Origin: Gymnorhina tibicen
Lineage: Eukaryota; Chordata; Aves; Passeriformes; Artamidae
Assembly: GCA_013399875.1 (NCBI GenBank)
Contig: VXAZ01001682.1
Coordinates: 620,001 to 684,000, forward strand
Direction: 5' to 3'
Length of the DNA stretch: 64,000 nt
The notes under the pieces were generated by a model that was not told where the DNA came from, did no database searches, and worked only from the letters and a program-made list of their open reading frames with translations. Each line of letters opens with the position of its first letter. The first letter of the stretch is position 1. Position numbers and translations under genes: made by a program. This document shows, piece after piece, positions 61,360 through 64,000 of the stretch.

Positions 61360-64000
61360 TTTTTGGTTTACTCCACAGGTCTGAAAATCAATTACCTCCT
61401 CTCTCAAACACATGAATGATGAGGAATAGGTAATGTCTAAGCATAGTGAAAAGGCAAGTGTTTATTTTGGTAATTGATGCTCTACACAAGAGCTGGGCAA
61501 AAGAAACCCTCTAAGATCAAGCTCAATGTTTCAATATAGACTTTTATTTTTTCAGTTTTACCTGATTTGAATTCTCAAGTGCAGCAGGGCAAAGGATGTT
61601 GCTGGATTGCCTGTAGAGGCAACTCCCTAATTTCTGGAAAGCTGTAAGACAACACTGGGCTACTTTAACACAAATTCAAAGACAGACTTCTGTTATTTTC
61701 TCTGAAAGTATTGCAGCATGAACCCAGATAAAAAAATAATTTGCTGTTCAGCTTCTTACATAAGCTGTAAATAATTGCTGTTTACATAATTATGTACATT
61801 TACATAAATGTAAATAATTTGCTGTTCAGCTTCTTACATAAGCTGAATAATAACCACTAAATTATTTCCAAATATTCAATTAAAACTCTCCTTTGTCTTT
61901 CAAGATAGTTTTTTTAAATGTCTGAGCATTATTAAATGTCTCAGCACCTGCTTTTTTCTTTGGATTTTTAGATTTAAAAGCAAGCTTCTGGTAATGTTTT
62001 ATTCACATGTCAAACAGTTCTATGTGTTGTTCTATAATTAAGCAAAATTTAATACTGGGTAATTAAAGTATTAGGTTGCTAAACAGAGCTTCTCCAATAT
62101 CGTATTTTCCAATAAATTGAAATTCTAAATAAATTCTTAACTGAGGAGCAAGCAGCAATGAAAGCCAATTTACACTTAGCACTTCCTTCTCCAAAGTTTT
62201 GCTAAAACAATGCCAATCTAATTCTGAGGCGGATATACTTCGAGTATGAATACTGCATCCTCTCTTACTGCTTTCAGATGTTAAACAGTACATATAATGA
62301 TTAAAAAACAGACCACCTGAAGCTGAGGTGCAACACAGGCCCTTGATAAATCAGTGGTTTCTGGTATTCTGCCTCCATCCTTTTTGTCAACTGCAACTCC
62401 CGAATCACACACAAAAATACCAAATCCTGCCTACACACAGATGCATGTTTTACATTTCACCTATTTTCACAAACTTTTGCTTCTAGTAGGAAGATAGAAA
62501 GGTAAACACAGGGAAAAAAAAAGAAATCAGTCAGTATTCAACATGTTTGTGTACATGAGAAGCCAGTGCTTTAGATGTTTTTATTTGAAGTGCTGTTTCT
62601 CAACTGTGCTGATGGAATCAATAGCAACATCTCAAAATTGTGACAGATCTTTAAACAAGTCAGTAATTACAGGGGTTTTATTTTTTTTCTTCTATATTTA
62701 AAAAATAAGACTAAGGAATACTTAAATTCAAAGCAAATACAGTATTAAGAAAGTAACCTTAAATTTGAGAATGAGCTACTAAACATACAGGAAGTCAAGG
62801 AAGAAGTTCTGGTTATTAAAAAAATAAAGCATTAAAAGGAATAACCATGTTATCTTCCGTACCACCCTAGAATAATACTCTATCAGCAATAAATAAAGAG
62901 GAAACTGAGAAATTTTCAGCCTTCTGCTTGCACAGCTTTAGTTAGACACAGAAATCAAGGTGTGGGCTGAATTTCACTGAATCAGTGAATTTATACTGAC
63001 ATAAAACTGCAATGAGACAGAGCTGAATGGAAACTATATTCCTGCAGGCTCAGCTATTTCACCTTCTCTAATAATACCTGTAGACCACTGAGCTGTTGAC
63101 ATATTTTTTCTCACTACTAAGAAATGCTGACGATAAGTGTAAATGTGTGTATACACATAGAGATGACAAAAATTTTAATTACTTCCACCGATACCACTTC
63201 CTTACATATTTCTCTTACATTATGACATCTTTCCTGCAATTTTATTTATTTTTTATTTTTTTAAAGCTCATTTTTCATTCAGTTTGCACCTCTTTTCAAA
63301 GCTGGTTTTTTTTTTTATTTTGCAAAGGCAGATCTCCAATATGAATATTGTTAGGGCTTGGGTCCACTGAGTTAGATAATTTTTTATATTCATATGATAC
63401 ACACAGGGCTAAGAGATGATCCATTCTTGGCAGCACACTCACTGTATCACACACTAACAGAATTCCATATCAGAATATGAAATATCAACAACCTCAACTG
63501 TAGTTTTTCATTGTTATTCACTACATGTGCAGGGAATCCATTTGTTTCAGATTCTTTATGAATTCGACTCAATATGTTGCAAAACAGCCCTGAAAAAGCC
63601 TCAAGTCAAATTGCCTAAAGTAAATAAAAGAAAAGCAAATTACTTTAAATTCTTCACCTCTACACTTGCAGCAAAAACACAGGCTTGTAGGTTGTGCATA
63701 TTGCCAAGTGCCTTTTCACAATAATCAGTTTCAGAGAAATTGGAGATAAAAAAAGATTAGCAGACTCTCGCATCCACTCCCTTGAAATATTAACAACTTC
63801 TGCATATTTTCCAGTGCTTTCAAGCAGAGGAGAGAGTCCCACACGTTTGGGCATGGAGACCACTGCTAAAGGTGACTTTTCATTGACCAGCTGGTGCCTT
63901 CCCACCAAAGTGCTTAATCAAAATCCTGCCTGGGGGTAGGATTCAGCTCAAGAGCAAGACATCTAAATTTAGTCAGCTTCAGGTAGGTTTGTCCATGTGC
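61360..64000. other. unique AT-rich sequence, no gene seen
   Basis: No gene was recognised to the end of the window. An AT-rich direct repeat near 61735-61845 is listed separately. T-rich low-complexity sequence lies at 63237-63333. Frames near the end (63660-63939) overlap on opposite strands and are not supported. Confidence 0.5.
61735..61845 (+). repeat. 33-bp perfect direct repeat, 78-bp period, with AT palindromes between
   Basis: The same 33 bases, containing TTTGCTGTTCAGCTTCTTAC, occur at 61735-61767 and 61813-61845 without mismatch. Between them lie a perfect palindrome ACATAATTATGT (61784-61795) and an inverted repeat TTTACA-TAAA-TGTAAA (about 61799-61814). Perfect identity suggests a recent local duplication, or a collapsed or expanded minisatellite of two units. 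Confidence 0.93.

Overview
The window looks like ordinary non-coding DNA from a bird nuclear genome, most likely intron or intergenic sequence. The evidence is the repeat content. I recognise twelve fragments of CR1, the LINE that dominates avian genomes. They carry the typical avian CR1 3' region and, where preserved, the terminal octamer repeat of the ATTCTATG type. Repeats are otherwise sparse, CpG is depleted, and there are no rRNA, tRNA, CRISPR or bacterial-style gene features. One run of 32 N inside a CCTT microsatellite indicates a draft scaffold. A passerine is my guess from the CR1 variants and one LTR-like fragment, but the sequence alone does not settle the species.

Layout. Positions 1-7500 hold unique AT-rich sequence, with the CCTT/CTTT microsatellite and assembly gap at 2664-2850. 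A degraded LTR-retrotransposon-like piece lies near 7505-7674. From 7.7 to 23.3 kb the sequence is unique, with small simple repeats. From 23.4 to 26.6 kb there are three minus-strand CR1 fragments. From 26.6 to 35.3 kb it is unique, with a CpG-dense island of about 100 bp near 30.0 kb. From 35.3 to 50.8 kb seven more CR1 fragments occur in both orientations. From 50.8 to 57.1 kb the sequence looks most constrained: it contains exon-like open segments at 51318-51517 and 55195-55518 and a possible regulatory block at 52.2-52.5 kb. From 57.1 kb to the end there are two more CR1 fragments and an AT-rich direct repeat near 61.8 kb.

I could not identify any gene with confidence. All Met-initiated ORFs are short and overlap across frames and strands, as expected of non-coding DNA. 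Several of the larger ones lie inside CR1 or the microsatellite. A few short segments are bounded by good splice-site-like sequences and stay open. On the plus strand some are phase-compatible with each other (39501-39532, 51318-51517, 55195-55518). They are offered as low-confidence exon candidates for a transcript test. I saw no evidence of an undescribed biological system. The observations most worth checking are the exon-like segments, the CpG-dense patch at 29939-30035, the paired TEAD-like inverted motif at 52242-52260, and the suspicious duplicated flanks of the assembly gap.
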